Assembly: GCA_026126065.1 (NCBI GenBank)
Contig: JAHCJY010000004.1
Span: 124,001 to 188,000 of the forward strand
DNA length: 64,000 nt
Origin: Bauldia sp.
GTDB lineage: Bacteria > Pseudomonadota > Alphaproteobacteria > Rhizobiales > Kaistiaceae
Direction: 5' to 3'
The notes under the pieces are model-generated. The model was not told where the DNA came from and did no database searches. It worked only from the letters and a program-made list of their open reading frames with translations. Shown piece after piece: positions 44,897 through 57,293 of the stretch. The translations under genes and the position numbers were made by a program. The number at the start of each line of letters is the position of its first letter. Within the stretch, counting starts at the first letter, position 1.

Positions 44897-46102
44897 TCAG
44901 GTAACGGCTTCCGCCTCGCGCAGGCCGTCGATCATCGACGCGCGCATGACGAATGCGCGATGGCGCTCGGGATCGGCGGCGATGGCCTGCAGCGCCTCGA
45001 GTTCCTTCCGGCGCTCGGCGGGATCGGAGACCCGCATGCGGGCCCGATTCCGTGCCGACAGCCCGAGGATGTGCTTTGCCACGACCGGGCGGCGGCGCCG
45101 GTCATAGAGGTCGAGCCGTTCGAGCGCCGCCCCTTTGCCGAAGATCGCCGCGAAGGCGCGAGCGAGTTCGAACGCGTCGTGGATGCCGGCATTGAGGCCC
45201 ATGCCGCCGGCCGGGGAGTTCACATGCGCCGCGTCGCCCACCAGAACCACGCGGCCGACACGGTAGTTGGGGACGATCCGCTGGTTGACGCGGTAGGTCC
45301 AGATTCCCGTCACCGGGTAGCGCCCGTCGATGCGGATCACGTCCTGAAGCACGGCCTCCACCGTTTCGGGCCGCGTCTGCTCCTCGATCGGCAGGCTCTC
45401 GTCGGGATAGAGCGCGAGGCGCCACATCTCGGGCAGGCGCAGGAAGGCGATGTGACTGTCGCGCGTCCAACACGAGGTCACCATCGACATGCCCTCGAGA
45501 TGGTCCTCGAAGCGGAACGGCGTCGTCACAACCACAGTCGTCTCGGGGTAGCTCTCGCCTTCGAACGGGAGACCAAGCTGGCTGCGCACATCGCTCCGCC
45601 AGCCATCGGCGCCGACGAGGAACCGTCCGCGGACCGTCGGGCCGGAGTTGCCGCCATTGTCGGCCGTGGTGACCGTGACGCCGTCGCCGTCATCCGCGAA
45701 GGCGGCGACCCGCGTCCCGAACGCCACGCGGGCGCGCGGATGGACACTGAGCCGCTCCAGCAGCGCTTCCGCCAGTTTCCATTGTTCGCACTGCAGCCGG
45801 AACGGGTGCCGCGTCTCGCCGGCAATCGTGGCGAGCTCGAAGACCGCGCGATCTCCGGACGGATGCATGCGGACCTGCCAGGACGGGCAGATCACCCCCC
45901 GCGCGATGAGCCCCGCGGCGATGCCGATGTCGTCAAGCATGTCGAGCGTCGGCGGATGAAAGCTTGTCGCGCGAAGGTCGCGCGCCAGGGCCGGCGCCGC
46001 CTCGAACACGCAGACATCGATCCCGGCCTCCGCGCACAGGAGCGCCGTGAGAAGCCCCGTCGGGCCGCCGCCAGCGACCACCACGCCGTAATCCGACACC
46101 AT
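44897..46102 (-). CDS. FAD-dependent monooxygenase (PHBH-like)
   Basis: A 401-residue class A flavin monooxygenase. The nucleotide-binding GxGxxG is VVVAGGGPTGLLTALLCAEAG (residues 7-27), the DG motif is FLVGADGWRSDVR, and the GD motif is LVGDAAHVNSPAGGMGLNAGIHDAFELA. Such enzymes hydroxylate aromatic rings using NAD(P)H. The substrate is unknown and no ring-cleavage genes are nearby. The start at 46102 is chosen because it places the FAD motif normally; the 57-residue extension is not conserved-looking. Confidence 0.85.
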   Translation of the reverse strand: MVSDYGVVVAGGGPTGLLTALLCAEAGIDVCVFEAAPALARDLRATSFHPPTLDMLDDIGIAAGLIARGVICPSWQVRMHPSGDRAVFELATIAGETRHPFRLQCEQWKLAEALLERLSVHPRARVAFGTRVAAFADDGDGVTVTTADNGGNSGPTVRGRFLVGADGWRSDVRSQLGLPFEGESYPETTVVVTTPFRFEDHLEGMSMVTSCWTRDSHIAFLRLPEMWRLALYPDESLPIEEQTRPETVEAVLQDVIRIDGRYPVTGIWTYRVNQRIVPNYRVGRVVLVGDAAHVNSPAGGMGLNAGIHDAFELARAFAAIFGKGAALERLDLYDRRRRPVVAKHILGLSARNRARMRVSDPAERRKELEALQAIAADPERHRAFVMRASMIDGLREAEAVT

Positions 46103-46271
46103 CGCCCCCCCGCCGGCTCGCCGCCGCATGCGGCCTTGCGCGGGATGACATCGTCGGCCCGCTTCAGCTAAGAAGCCGCGCCGTCGCCGCACGGGCGATC
46201 GACGGGCACAGGCATAGGCGTCGCGGGCGATGGCGCCAAGGGTGCCCGCCACCACGCCCAGCGGATTTCTC

Positions 46272-47567
46272 ATGGCCGACGCTCGCCGCGCCCTCGCCCT
46301 TGCCCTCTTCGAGGCCGCTGTCGCGGCAGCATCCGCGGCCCACTGCGTTCCGGATCATCTGCCCCCGCCACCTGCCAAAGGCCGGCTGATCCTGTTCGGC
46401 GCCGGCAAGGGCGGTGCGGAAATGGTGCGTGTCGCGATTCGCCATTATCTCGCGGCCGACCCCGAACTTCGGTCGCGCCTCGGCGGCGTTGCCGTGACGC
46501 GCTATGGATACGGCGTCGACATCGACCCGCTGGCCTGTCGCGAGGCCGGCCACCCGCTTCCGGACCAGGCCGGCGTGAACGCGTCGGGCGAGATGCTGGC
46601 GCTGGCCAGGGCCGCCACCGAGGACGATCTCGTCCTCGTGCTCCTTTCCGGCGGCGCTTCGGCGAACCTTACCTTTCCGGCGCCCGGACTGACCCTTGCC
46701 GACAAGCAGGCCGTGTCACGCGCCCTCCTCCGCTCCGGTGCCGAGATCAACGAAGTCAACACCGTCCGGCGGCACCTGTCGCAGATCAAGGGTGGCAAGC
46801 TCGCAGCCGCCGCCTTCCCCGCCAGTGTCGTGACGCTGGCGATCTCGGACGTGCCGGGCGATGCCCCCGCTGCCATCGGTTCGGGCCCGACCGTGCCGGA
46901 CCCATCGACGCTCGCCGATGCACTAGCCGTTGTCGAGCGCCACAAACTCGTGCTTCCGGAGGCGGTGATGGTCGCACTCCACGACCCGGCCAACGAGACG
47001 CTGAAGCCGGGCGACCCGGTGTTCGCGAACACGACCTACAAGATCATCGCCACCGCGCGCGACTCGCTGGCCGCGGCCGCGAGGCACGCTGCCGACGCCG
47101 GTTACGAGCCGATCATGCTGGGCGACCGGGTGACGGGCGAGGCGCGCGAACTGGGCGCGGAGCACGGCCGGATGGCGCGGGAACTCGCCGCGGCGGGACG
47201 TCGGGTGGCGATCATCTCGGGCGGCGAGTGCACCGTCACCGTCGTCGGCAGTGGCAAGGGCGGGCCCAATCAGGAATACGCGCTTGGCCTTGCGGTTGCG
47301 ATCGAGGGCGACCGCCGCATCGTGGGCATCGCCGGCGACACCGACGGCACGGATGGCGGCGCCGGGCTCGCAAGCGATCCGGCCGGCGCCTATGTCGATG
47401 CCACCAGCGCGACGCGGGCGCGGGCGGCGGGGCGCGATCCGGCGGCGCACCTCGCCAACAACGATTCCACGGCAGTGTTCGATGCGATCGGAGATCTGGT
47501 GAGCCCCGGTCCGACGCGGACCAATGTCAGCGATTTCCGGGCGGTGCTGGTCGATCCGGCGGCATGA
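46272..47567 (+). CDS. Glycerate 2-kinase (DUF4147/MOFRL type)
   Basis: A 431-residue protein of the glycerate kinase type-2 family (TtuD-like), often annotated as hydroxypyruvate reductase. The N-terminal DUF4147 domain holds LILFGAGKGGAEM and VLLSGGASANLTFP; the C-terminal MOFRL domain holds SGGECTVTVVGSGKGGPNQEYALG and GIAGDTDGTDGGAG. It phosphorylates glycerate to 2-phosphoglycerate, linking glyoxylate or tartrate metabolism to glycolysis. Start at ATG 46272; ATG 46230 is in frame. The intergenic region to the flavin gene is divergent. Confidence 0.9.
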   Translation: MADARRALALALFEAAVAAASAAHCVPDHLPPPPAKGRLILFGAGKGGAEMVRVAIRHYLAADPELRSRLGGVAVTRYGYGVDIDPLACREAGHPLPDQAGVNASGEMLALARAATEDDLVLVLLSGGASANLTFPAPGLTLADKQAVSRALLRSGAEINEVNTVRRHLSQIKGGKLAAAAFPASVVTLAISDVPGDAPAAIGSGPTVPDPSTLADALAVVERHKLVLPEAVMVALHDPANETLKPGDPVFANTTYKIIATARDSLAAAARHAADAGYEPIMLGDRVTGEARELGAEHGRMARELAAAGRRVAIISGGECTVTVVGSGKGGPNQEYALGLAVAIEGDRRIVGIAGDTDGTDGGAGLASDPAGAYVDATSATRARAAGRDPAAHLANNDSTAVFDAIGDLVSPGPTRTNVSDFRAVLVDPAA

Positions 47568-47670
47568 CCGGAACCGTGGCGCTTCTTTCATCCCCAAGTC
47601 GTTCGGGTATCTACGCGGCGCTTGACGCCTGACCGGCACTCCGAGTCGTCACACTGTCGGTTGCCCAGCC

Positions 47671-48633
47671 ATGGATGGCATAGCCACACTCGCCCTGCCC
47701 TTCTTCGCCCTGATGTTCCTCGGCTTCGGCGCCGGGAAGTGGCTGCGCATTCCAGACCAGGGCCTCGCGGGACTCCAGGTCTTCATCCTCTACTTCGCGC
47801 TGCCGGCGCTGTTCTTCCGGCTGATCTCGAACACGCCAATCGAGCAACTCGGCGAGTGGCGGTTCATCCTCGCCACCACGTCGGCAACCCTGATCGTGTT
47901 CGCCCTCGGCTTCATCGTCGGCATGATCGTGACGCGCCGGAACGTTGCCGAAGCTACCATGCAGGGCCTCGCCGCCAGCTACGCCAACAACGGCCACATG
48001 GGGCCAGGCCTCGCGCTCGCCGCGTTCGGGCCGGCGGCGGCGGTGCCGACTGCACTCGTCTTCTGCTTCGACAATCTCCTGATGTTCACGCTCGCGCCGG
48101 TCGGCGTCTCGATCGGCAAGCGCGATGGCGCCGGACCGGTGAGGATCGCCCTCCTCGTCCTTCGTCGCGTGTTCACCCATCCCTTCATCATCGCGACGCT
48201 CCTCGGTGTGGTTGCCGCAGTTCTCCACTTCCGGCCGCCCGAGCCGATCGACCACCTCCTCGAACTGCTCAGCAATGCCGCCGCGCCCTGTGCCCTGTTC
48301 ACCCTCGGCATCGTGCTGGCGAAGCAGCCGCTGAAGCGCCTGCCGGTCGACCTGCCGATCCTCATGTTCCTGAAACTCGTCGGTCACCCGCTGCTGACCT
48401 GGGTGATGCTCAGCCTCTTCGGCAATTTCGAGCCGGTGTGGGTCTACACGGCCGTCCTCATCGCCTCGCTGCCGATGGCAACGAACGTCTTCGTCATCGC
48501 CCAGCAATACGGCGTGTGGGTCAACCGCGCGTCGAGCGCGGTGCTCATCAGCACGGTGGTCGCGGTGTTCAGCGTCACCGGCGTCCTTGCCCTGATTGGA
48601 TCAGGCGCGCTGCCCGTGGATCTCTTTCCGTAG
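47671..48633 (+). CDS. AEC-family transporter
   Basis: A 320-residue membrane protein of the auxin efflux carrier family with about ten hydrophobic segments in two inverted halves. Typical stretches are LPALFFRLISNTPIEQL and SYANNGHMGPGLALAAFG. Bacterial members transport small organic acids such as malate. The cargo here is unknown, although the neighbouring glycerate kinase makes a hydroxy acid plausible. Confidence 0.85.
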   Translation: MDGIATLALPFFALMFLGFGAGKWLRIPDQGLAGLQVFILYFALPALFFRLISNTPIEQLGEWRFILATTSATLIVFALGFIVGMIVTRRNVAEATMQGLAASYANNGHMGPGLALAAFGPAAAVPTALVFCFDNLLMFTLAPVGVSIGKRDGAGPVRIALLVLRRVFTHPFIIATLLGVVAAVLHFRPPEPIDHLLELLSNAAAPCALFTLGIVLAKQPLKRLPVDLPILMFLKLVGHPLLTWVMLSLFGNFEPVWVYTAVLIASLPMATNVFVIAQQYGVWVNRASSAVLISTVVAVFSVTGVLALIGSGALPVDLFP

Positions 48634-48641
48634 CACCGCGA

Positions 48642-48666
48642 GGAACGAACCGCGGCCAGCGACGTT
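48642..48666 (+). promoter_or_regulatory. EcfG-type general stress promoter for the YidB/GlsB pair
   Basis: GGAAC (48642-48646), 16 bases, CGTT (48663-48666): an exact EcfG consensus match 31 bp before the start codon. The gene's CGGAGGA ribosome site lies downstream of it. Confidence 0.75.
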
Positions 48667-48696
48667 CACCGGGCGCATTAACCCGGAGGAGCCTGC

Positions 48697-49227
48697 ATGG
48701 CCGCATCAGGTCGCATGATCGCCCTTCTCGGCCTCCTGGCCGTGGCGGGATACCAGAACAGGGACAGACTGGGGCAGTTGCTGAGCCGGGCAACCGGTTC
48801 GGACGCCACCACCGGCACCGCGCCCTCGGCAGGTGGTACGCCGACCGAGCCCTCGGGCGGTGGATTCTTCGACAATCTTGGCAACATCTTCGGCGGTTCC
48901 CGCCAGGACGCGCCCGCAAGCCAGGGCGGCAGCTTCTTCGACAGTATCGGAGACGGCCTTCGCGACCTCGTCGACCGGTTCCGGGGCAATGGCCACGAGG
49001 ACGAGGCGAAGTCGTGGATCGAGACCGGCCCGAACCGGCAGATCAGCGAGACGGCGCTCGCGGAGGCGCTCGGCGACGACACGATCACTGAACTCAGCCG
49101 GGAGACCGGCCTCTCGCGGCCGGAACTCCTCGACCGGCTCAAGACAGTGCTGCCGGCAGCAGTCGATACGCTTACGCCGGAAGGCCGGCTGCCGCCGGCG
49201 ACACCCTACACGGGGAGCCCGGTATGA
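48697..49227 (+). CDS. YidB-family protein (DUF937-like)
   Basis: A 176-residue protein. A hydrophobic N-terminus (MIALLGLLAVAGYQNRDRL) is followed by a Gly/Ser/Thr/Pro-rich linker containing repeated GGGFFDNLGNIFGGS-like units and a C-terminal helical YidB domain (SWIETGPNRQISETALAEALGDD, LSRETGLSRPELLDRLKTVLP). YidB proteins are of unknown function. An EcfG-type promoter and the coupled GlsB gene place it in a stress response. Confidence 0.88.
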   Translation: MAASGRMIALLGLLAVAGYQNRDRLGQLLSRATGSDATTGTAPSAGGTPTEPSGGGFFDNLGNIFGGSRQDAPASQGGSFFDSIGDGLRDLVDRFRGNGHEDEAKSWIETGPNRQISETALAEALGDDTITELSRETGLSRPELLDRLKTVLPAAVDTLTPEGRLPPATPYTGSPV

Positions 49228-49478
49228 GCTTCGTCTGGGCCATCGTCATCGGCTTCATCGCGGGCGTGATCGCGAAAGTCATCACGCCCGGCCGCAACGA
49301 ACCGAGCGGCTTCATCCTCACCACCATCCTCGGCATCGTCGGCGCGCTCCTGGCGACATGGCTCGGCCAGGCGGTCGGCTGGTACGATTCGGACGACAGC
49401 GCCGGGCTCATCGGATCGGTCGTCGGCGCCGTCATCATCCTCCTCGTGTGGGGCGCGATGAGCCGCAACCGAAGCTGA
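49224..49478 (+). CDS. GlsB/YeaQ/YmgE-family stress membrane protein
   Basis: An 84-residue protein with three membrane helices and Gly-rich packing (WAIVIGFIAGVIAKVITPGRNEPSGF, ILGIVGALLATWLGQ, GLIGSVVGAVIILLVWG). This is the transglycosylase-associated-protein family induced by stress in many bacteria. The ATG overlaps the YidB stop (ATGA), so both genes come from the EcfG-type promoter. Confidence 0.92.
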   Translation: MSFVWAIVIGFIAGVIAKVITPGRNEPSGFILTTILGIVGALLATWLGQAVGWYDSDDSAGLIGSVVGAVIILLVWGAMSRNRS

Positions 49479-49538
49479 GAGCGTCCTTCTGTCGTCGCGA
49501 AACTTCTGATAGCGAGTCCGGCGACGACGAGGGGCGCG

Positions 49539-50249
49539 ATGGCACGGTTCAACGGGTTCGGACCCGACACGCTCGGGTTCTTCAAGGCGCTCGGCTTCCA
49601 TCAGAACCGCGAGTGGTTCCAGGAGAACCGGGCGCTCTACGAGGAGCAGATCAAGGGACCGACCCTCGCCCTCGTCGAGGACCTGTCCGAGCGCTTCGAG
49701 AAGGCCGGCATTCCGCTGCGCGGCGGCAAGGCGACGCTCTTCCGCATCAACCGCGATGTCCGCTTCTCGAAGGACAAGCGGCCTTATCAGACCCACGCCG
49801 GCGCCGTACTGACGCCGTCAGGCGACAAGAAGGGCCAGGGCCTCGTCTACTTCCACATCGCGCCGGCGGGGATGAAGGACTGGGAGGGATCGCCGGAGGG
49901 CAGCTTCCTGGCCGCCGGTTTCCACCAGCCGGAGCCCGACCAGCTCCATGCGATCCGCACCACGATCCAGCGCGACCCGAAGGCGTTCCGGGCGCTCGAG
50001 GCGAAGCTGGCAAAGGCGAAGCTCGCGCTGAGCACCGACGGGCAGCTGAGCCGGGTGCCGCGCGGCTTTGACGACATGAAGGGCAGCGCGGTCGAAGGTG
50101 CGATCCGGATGAAGTCCTTCATCGTCGAGAAGCCGATCGAGGAGGCCCTCGTCACCAGCCCGAAACTCACCGACCGGATCGTGACGTTCGTGCAGCGGGC
50201 GCGGCCGCTCCTCGACTATGGCTGGAAGGCGCTCGGGACGAGGCCATAG
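49539..50249 (+). CDS. DUF2461/TIGR02453-family protein
   Basis: A 236-residue cytoplasmic protein of the DUF2461 family. Typical stretches are LGFFKALGFHQNREWFQENRALYEEQ, LFRINRDVRFSKDKRPYQTHAGAVL and GLVYFHIAPAG. Function is unknown across the family. It lies 60 bp after GlsB with no stress-promoter match of its own; read-through from the upstream unit is possible. Confidence 0.9.
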   Translation: MARFNGFGPDTLGFFKALGFHQNREWFQENRALYEEQIKGPTLALVEDLSERFEKAGIPLRGGKATLFRINRDVRFSKDKRPYQTHAGAVLTPSGDKKGQGLVYFHIAPAGMKDWEGSPEGSFLAAGFHQPEPDQLHAIRTTIQRDPKAFRALEAKLAKAKLALSTDGQLSRVPRGFDDMKGSAVEGAIRMKSFIVEKPIEEALVTSPKLTDRIVTFVQRARPLLDYGWKALGTRP

Positions 50250-50327
50250 CGGCTGCGCTATCCCGGAGGTGCCCGGCAGCTCCGGCCGTCTGTGGAGCGA
50301 AGGCGTTCAGGACCTCTCGGCGCGTGA

Positions 50328-51479
<1,152 letters not shown>

Positions 51480-51486
51480 AGTGGAC

Positions 51487-51550
51487 GGCAGTCGGCAATA
51501 GGCAGTAGGCAGTCGATTTCCGCAGCCGCGACTGCCGATTGCCGACTGCC
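51487..51550. repeat. GGCAGT-repeat inverted element after ilvC
   Basis: GGCAGTCGGCAATAGGCAGT (51487-51506) is matched in reverse complement at 19 of 20 positions by 51531-51550. A further GGCAGTCG (51508-51515) can pair with CGACTGCC (51529-51536), giving alternative foldings. The repeated GGCAGT unit is a widespread intergenic motif. Its place just after the ilvC stop suggests a terminator or 3' stabiliser. Confidence 0.8.
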
Positions 51551-51564
51551 CACTGCCGGATCGC

Positions 51565-52461
51565 ATGCCCCGCCCCTACGCCATCCTCGACGTCTTCACC
51601 GCAACGCCGCTCGAAGGCAACGGCCTTGCCGTCGTCCTCGAGGCCGAGGGGCTGTCCGGCGAGGCAATGCAGAGGATCGCCCGCGAGTTCAACCTGTCGG
51701 AGACGGTGTTCGTCCTGCCTCCGGACAACCCGGTCCACGAAGCAAAACTCCGCATTTTCACGCCGGCGGAGGAACTGTCCTTCGCCGGGCATCCGACGGT
51801 CGGGACGGCCGTGCTCCTGGCGATCGACCGCGGCCGCGCGGCAAGCGGCGACGGGCTTCTTATCCTCGAGGAAGGCGTCGGGCCGGTCAGGTGCGGGGTT
51901 TCGCTTCATGAGGGCGGCGGCCGTGCCCGGTTTGACGCGCCACGGCTCGCCGCGCAGGAGAACGCCGCGCCGGCCGCGGACAGGGTAGCCGCGGCGCTCG
52001 GCATCGATACGGCCGATGTCGGCTTCGAGAACCACGCGACGAGCTCCTGGAGCATGGCCGGTGTGGGGTACGTCTTCGTGCCGCTCCGCAATCGCGCAGT
52101 CGTGGCGGCGAGCCGTCCGCAATTCCCGGCCTTCGCGGAGGTCTTCGGGGAGCGGATCGTCTACGTCTATGCGCGCGACACGGTCAGCGTCGGGCGCCAG
52201 GTCCATGCGCGGATGTTCGCCCCTACCCTCGGGATCAGCGAGGATCCCGCGACGGGCGCCGCGGCAGTCGTCATGGCGTCAGTCCTCCACCGCTTCGACG
52301 CTCACCCGCTCGGCAGCCATACCGCGATCATCGAGCAGGGTTTCGAGATGGGCCGGCCGAGCCTGATCGAACTCGAGTTCGACATCGAGGCGGATGGCCT
52401 GGTGGCGGTCCGGGTCGGCGGCGCGGCGGTGATCGTCGCGCGGGGCACGCTCAGCATCTGA
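51565..52461 (+). CDS. PhzF-family isomerase/epimerase-like protein
   Basis: A 298-residue protein of the PhzF/diaminopimelate epimerase-like fold. The catalytic Glu is Glu46 in EFNLSETVFVLP. FTPAEELSFAGHPTVGTA and GISEDPATGAAA are the two Gly-rich halves of the active site. It is not evidence for phenazine production, since no other phz gene is present and most family members have unknown substrates. It starts within 15 bp of the repeat after ilvC. Confidence 0.9.
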   Translation: MPRPYAILDVFTATPLEGNGLAVVLEAEGLSGEAMQRIAREFNLSETVFVLPPDNPVHEAKLRIFTPAEELSFAGHPTVGTAVLLAIDRGRAASGDGLLILEEGVGPVRCGVSLHEGGGRARFDAPRLAAQENAAPAADRVAAALGIDTADVGFENHATSSWSMAGVGYVFVPLRNRAVVAASRPQFPAFAEVFGERIVYVYARDTVSVGRQVHARMFAPTLGISEDPATGAAAVVMASVLHRFDAHPLGSHTAIIEQGFEMGRPSLIELEFDIEADGLVAVRVGGAAVIVARGTLSI

Positions 52462-52491
52462 GCCGACCCCTCAGCCCTTGCCCATACCTGG

Positions 52492-52622
52492 CCGTCGTTC
52501 CGGCCGTAGCGAAGCGGAGAGCCGGAACCCTTTGTTCCCACGGCACGGCTGTAGTAGCGACATCTAGCCCCGTCCGAGGAACAATAGGTTCCGGGCTCCG
52601 CTGCGCGGCCCGAAACGACGGT
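52492..52622. repeat. Intergenic palindromic repeat, copy 1
   Basis: Begins CCGTCGTTCCGGCCG and ends CCCGAAACGACGG, so the ends are inverted copies; inner parts GAAGCGGAGAGCCGGAACC-like and GGTTCCGGGCTCCGC also pair. A second copy lies at 57111-57244, also starting and ending the same way. It fills most of the 310-bp gap between the PhzF gene and the small exported protein. No ORF is credible in it. Confidence 0.85.
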
Positions 52623-52771
52623 GGACGGCGAATCTTGGATGTAGCCACCGCCCGGCCCCGTGTGTCCCCACGGCAACACTGTCGATGAACCGTATCTGAA
52701 CGACGAAACCAGTCGCGGTTCAGCCGCGTTGTTCGATCATCGGCGTCAGTTGGAACGTCGGGGAACCGAAC

Positions 52772-52990
52772 ATGTCACTCCGCCTCAATGCCCTCATCCT
52801 CGGAACCGTCGTCGCGGGGACCTTCGCCGTCGGCATGGCCGGCGCGGAGAGCACCACCCCGATCGTCAACACCACAGGCAAGTCCGACCGCGTCATCTCC
52901 GGCGCCCTCACCGTTGCCGACGGCACCCTCACCGTCGAATACCGCGGCGAGAACCTTTCCTTCCTCGCCCGGGTTCCCCTCGCTCCCTGA
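52772..52990 (+). CDS. Small exported protein (72 residues)
   Basis: ATG 52772 with GGGGA upstream opens a 72-codon frame. A signal peptide (cleavage near GMAGAES) leaves a mature protein of about 47 residues: a Thr/Ser-rich start and a beta-rich body (DRVISGALTVADGTLTVEYRGENLSFLARV). No family is recognised. It is followed 29 bp later by a textbook terminator, which supports it as a real single-gene unit. Confidence 0.65.
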   Translation: MSLRLNALILGTVVAGTFAVGMAGAESTTPIVNTTGKSDRVISGALTVADGTLTVEYRGENLSFLARVPLAP

Positions 52991-53019
52991 CGTTGCGTTC
53001 TCCTCCCTCCTCTGCAGAC

Positions 53020-53051
53020 TGGCGCCGGCTTACCCCGGCGCCATTTTTTTT
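53020..53051 (+). terminator. Rho-independent terminator
   Basis: TGGCGCCGG / CCGGCGCCA stem (9 bp), loop CTTACC, then eight T (53044-53051). The strongest intrinsic terminator in the window. Confidence 0.9.
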
Positions 53052-53113
53052 GGCCTCGACGATCGACAGACGAGGGAGCCGAGGCAAGCCAGTTCCCTCG
53101 ATGACGCCGGGAG

Positions 53114-53992
53114 CTACGGCGTCGCGGTCGCCGGGATCGTGATCTCGCTCACGATCACGGTGCGGTCGGGGCGCAGGATGCCGTAGAGAGTCGGCACGTC
53201 GGCCGAACGGTCCCAGGCGATGCCCTGGCCCTCGATGCCGAGCGGAACGGTCGCGAGCCACACGAGCTCGGAGCCCATTTCCGGCAGTTGCATCACGTAG
53301 ACCTCGGCCGGATCATGACCCGAAAGCCAGAGGTTGCCGTCCGGGCCCCACGAACCACCCGAATTGCTCATGTCCTCGAAGCGCTCGAGGATTTCCGGCG
53401 GGATGACTCACGCCTCGGCGACGCGCCAGTTCTCGTCGAACCGCACGACCTGGGTGTTGAGCTTGTTGCCGTAGGGGAACACGTCGCCGCCGTCGATCGC
53501 GGCCCGGCCGGTGTTGTCGTAGTTCGCGAACGTGCCCCAGAAGGCACCGTCGTGGTAGTCGATCCAGGTCAGCGAGCCCATGTAGATGCCCAGGCTGTAG
53601 GTATCGACGTGCTCCATCGTGGCCGTGTCGAAGATCTCGATCGAGCTCGTCATCGGCCAGGTGCGGTAGTTCGAGTGCGAGGCGTAGAGGAGGCCATCGA
53701 CCACGACCGCGCTGTCGAAGTGGATCGCCGGGCCGCCCTCGGGGTCGATCCACGCATCGACCATCTCGCCGGTCGCCTTGCTGTACTTGCCGATCTCTTC
53801 GTTATCGACGGCGTAGAAGTACTCGGCGTCGACGCCGATGCCCTGATTGGCGTACTCGGCCTGCCACACCTGAACGGTCGCCGAGGCGTAGCCGTTCGCG
53901 TTCGCGCCGGCCGGGGTCTCGGTCTGCGCCAGCGCCGCGGAGGCGATGAGCGCAACGCCGGCCGTGGCCGCCAAAAGGATTCTGTTCGTCAT
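53114..53992 (-). pseudogene. Exported beta-propeller-like protein interrupted by an in-frame TGA
   Basis: Two open segments in the same frame, 53408-53992 (194 residues, signal peptide ending ALAQTET, start ATG 53992 with GGGAG) and 53114-53407, are split only by TGA at 53410-53408. Reading through gives about 292 residues with continuous propeller-type strands (VQVWQAEYANQGIGVDAEYFYAVDNEEIG, GIAWDRSADVPTLYGILRPD). After the stop the protein resumes VIPPEILERFEDMSNSGGSWG with no other lesion. It may be a recent nonsense mutation, a sequencing error, or readthrough. A separate start at ATG 53371 is possible. No enzyme motif is seen. Confidence 0.65.
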
Positions 53993-54177
53993 GGATTGGC
54001 TCCCGATTGCATTCGCCCGGTGGGGGTCCGGGCATCGGGGACCATGCGGAGCCTGCGTCTCGTAACGACGACGGCGAGGCGATGATCTGGCGACCGTTCT
54101 GTATCACGGGGCCATGGGTGTCCCGCTTCGCCTTCCCGCGTTGGCGCCAGACGGCGAAGCACTCTCTTAAGGCGCGA

Positions 54178-56973
<2,796 letters not shown>

Positions 56974-57110
56974 ATTCTGGGGTCCGTGCGAGTCGTTCGA
57001 AGACCCCGGAAATATAGGATTTCCTTGAGGTTTTCACAAGGTGACGGGGCGTGCTTCCCCGCATGTGAGCGCGCCTTCGGAGAAGAGCTCTTCCGTCGTC
57101 TGAAACCATG

Positions 57111-57244
57111 CCGTCGTTCCAGCCGAAGCGAAGCGGAGAGCCGGAACCTTTGTTCCCGGGGGCAAGGCGCTCGGAAGCACCGGGCACAGCAGTGCCACGA
57201 GAACAATGGGTTCCGGGTTCCGCTACGCGGCCCCGGAACGACGG
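57111..57244. repeat. Intergenic palindromic repeat, copy 2
   Basis: Starts CCGTCGTTCCAGCCGAAGCG and ends CCCCGGAACGACGG; shares its ends and inner GAGAGCCGGAACC and GGTTCCGGG motifs with copy 1 at 52492-52622, while the middle differs. It occupies the gap between the gyrA start region and the hydroxylase gene. Each copy can fold as one long hairpin. Confidence 0.85.
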
Positions 57245-57293
57245 AGGAGTGTGTTCACGTCTGGTTGGAGAGTTTCGGACCAGCGGCCGGAGG

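Noticed and set aside
47569..47620. EcfG promoter before the AEC transporter
   Set aside because: GGAAC and CGTT are both present but 25 bases apart, outside the accepted 16-17.
51565..52461. Phenazine biosynthesis
   Set aside because: PhzF-fold proteins are widespread with unknown substrates. No phzA, B, D, E or G gene is nearby.
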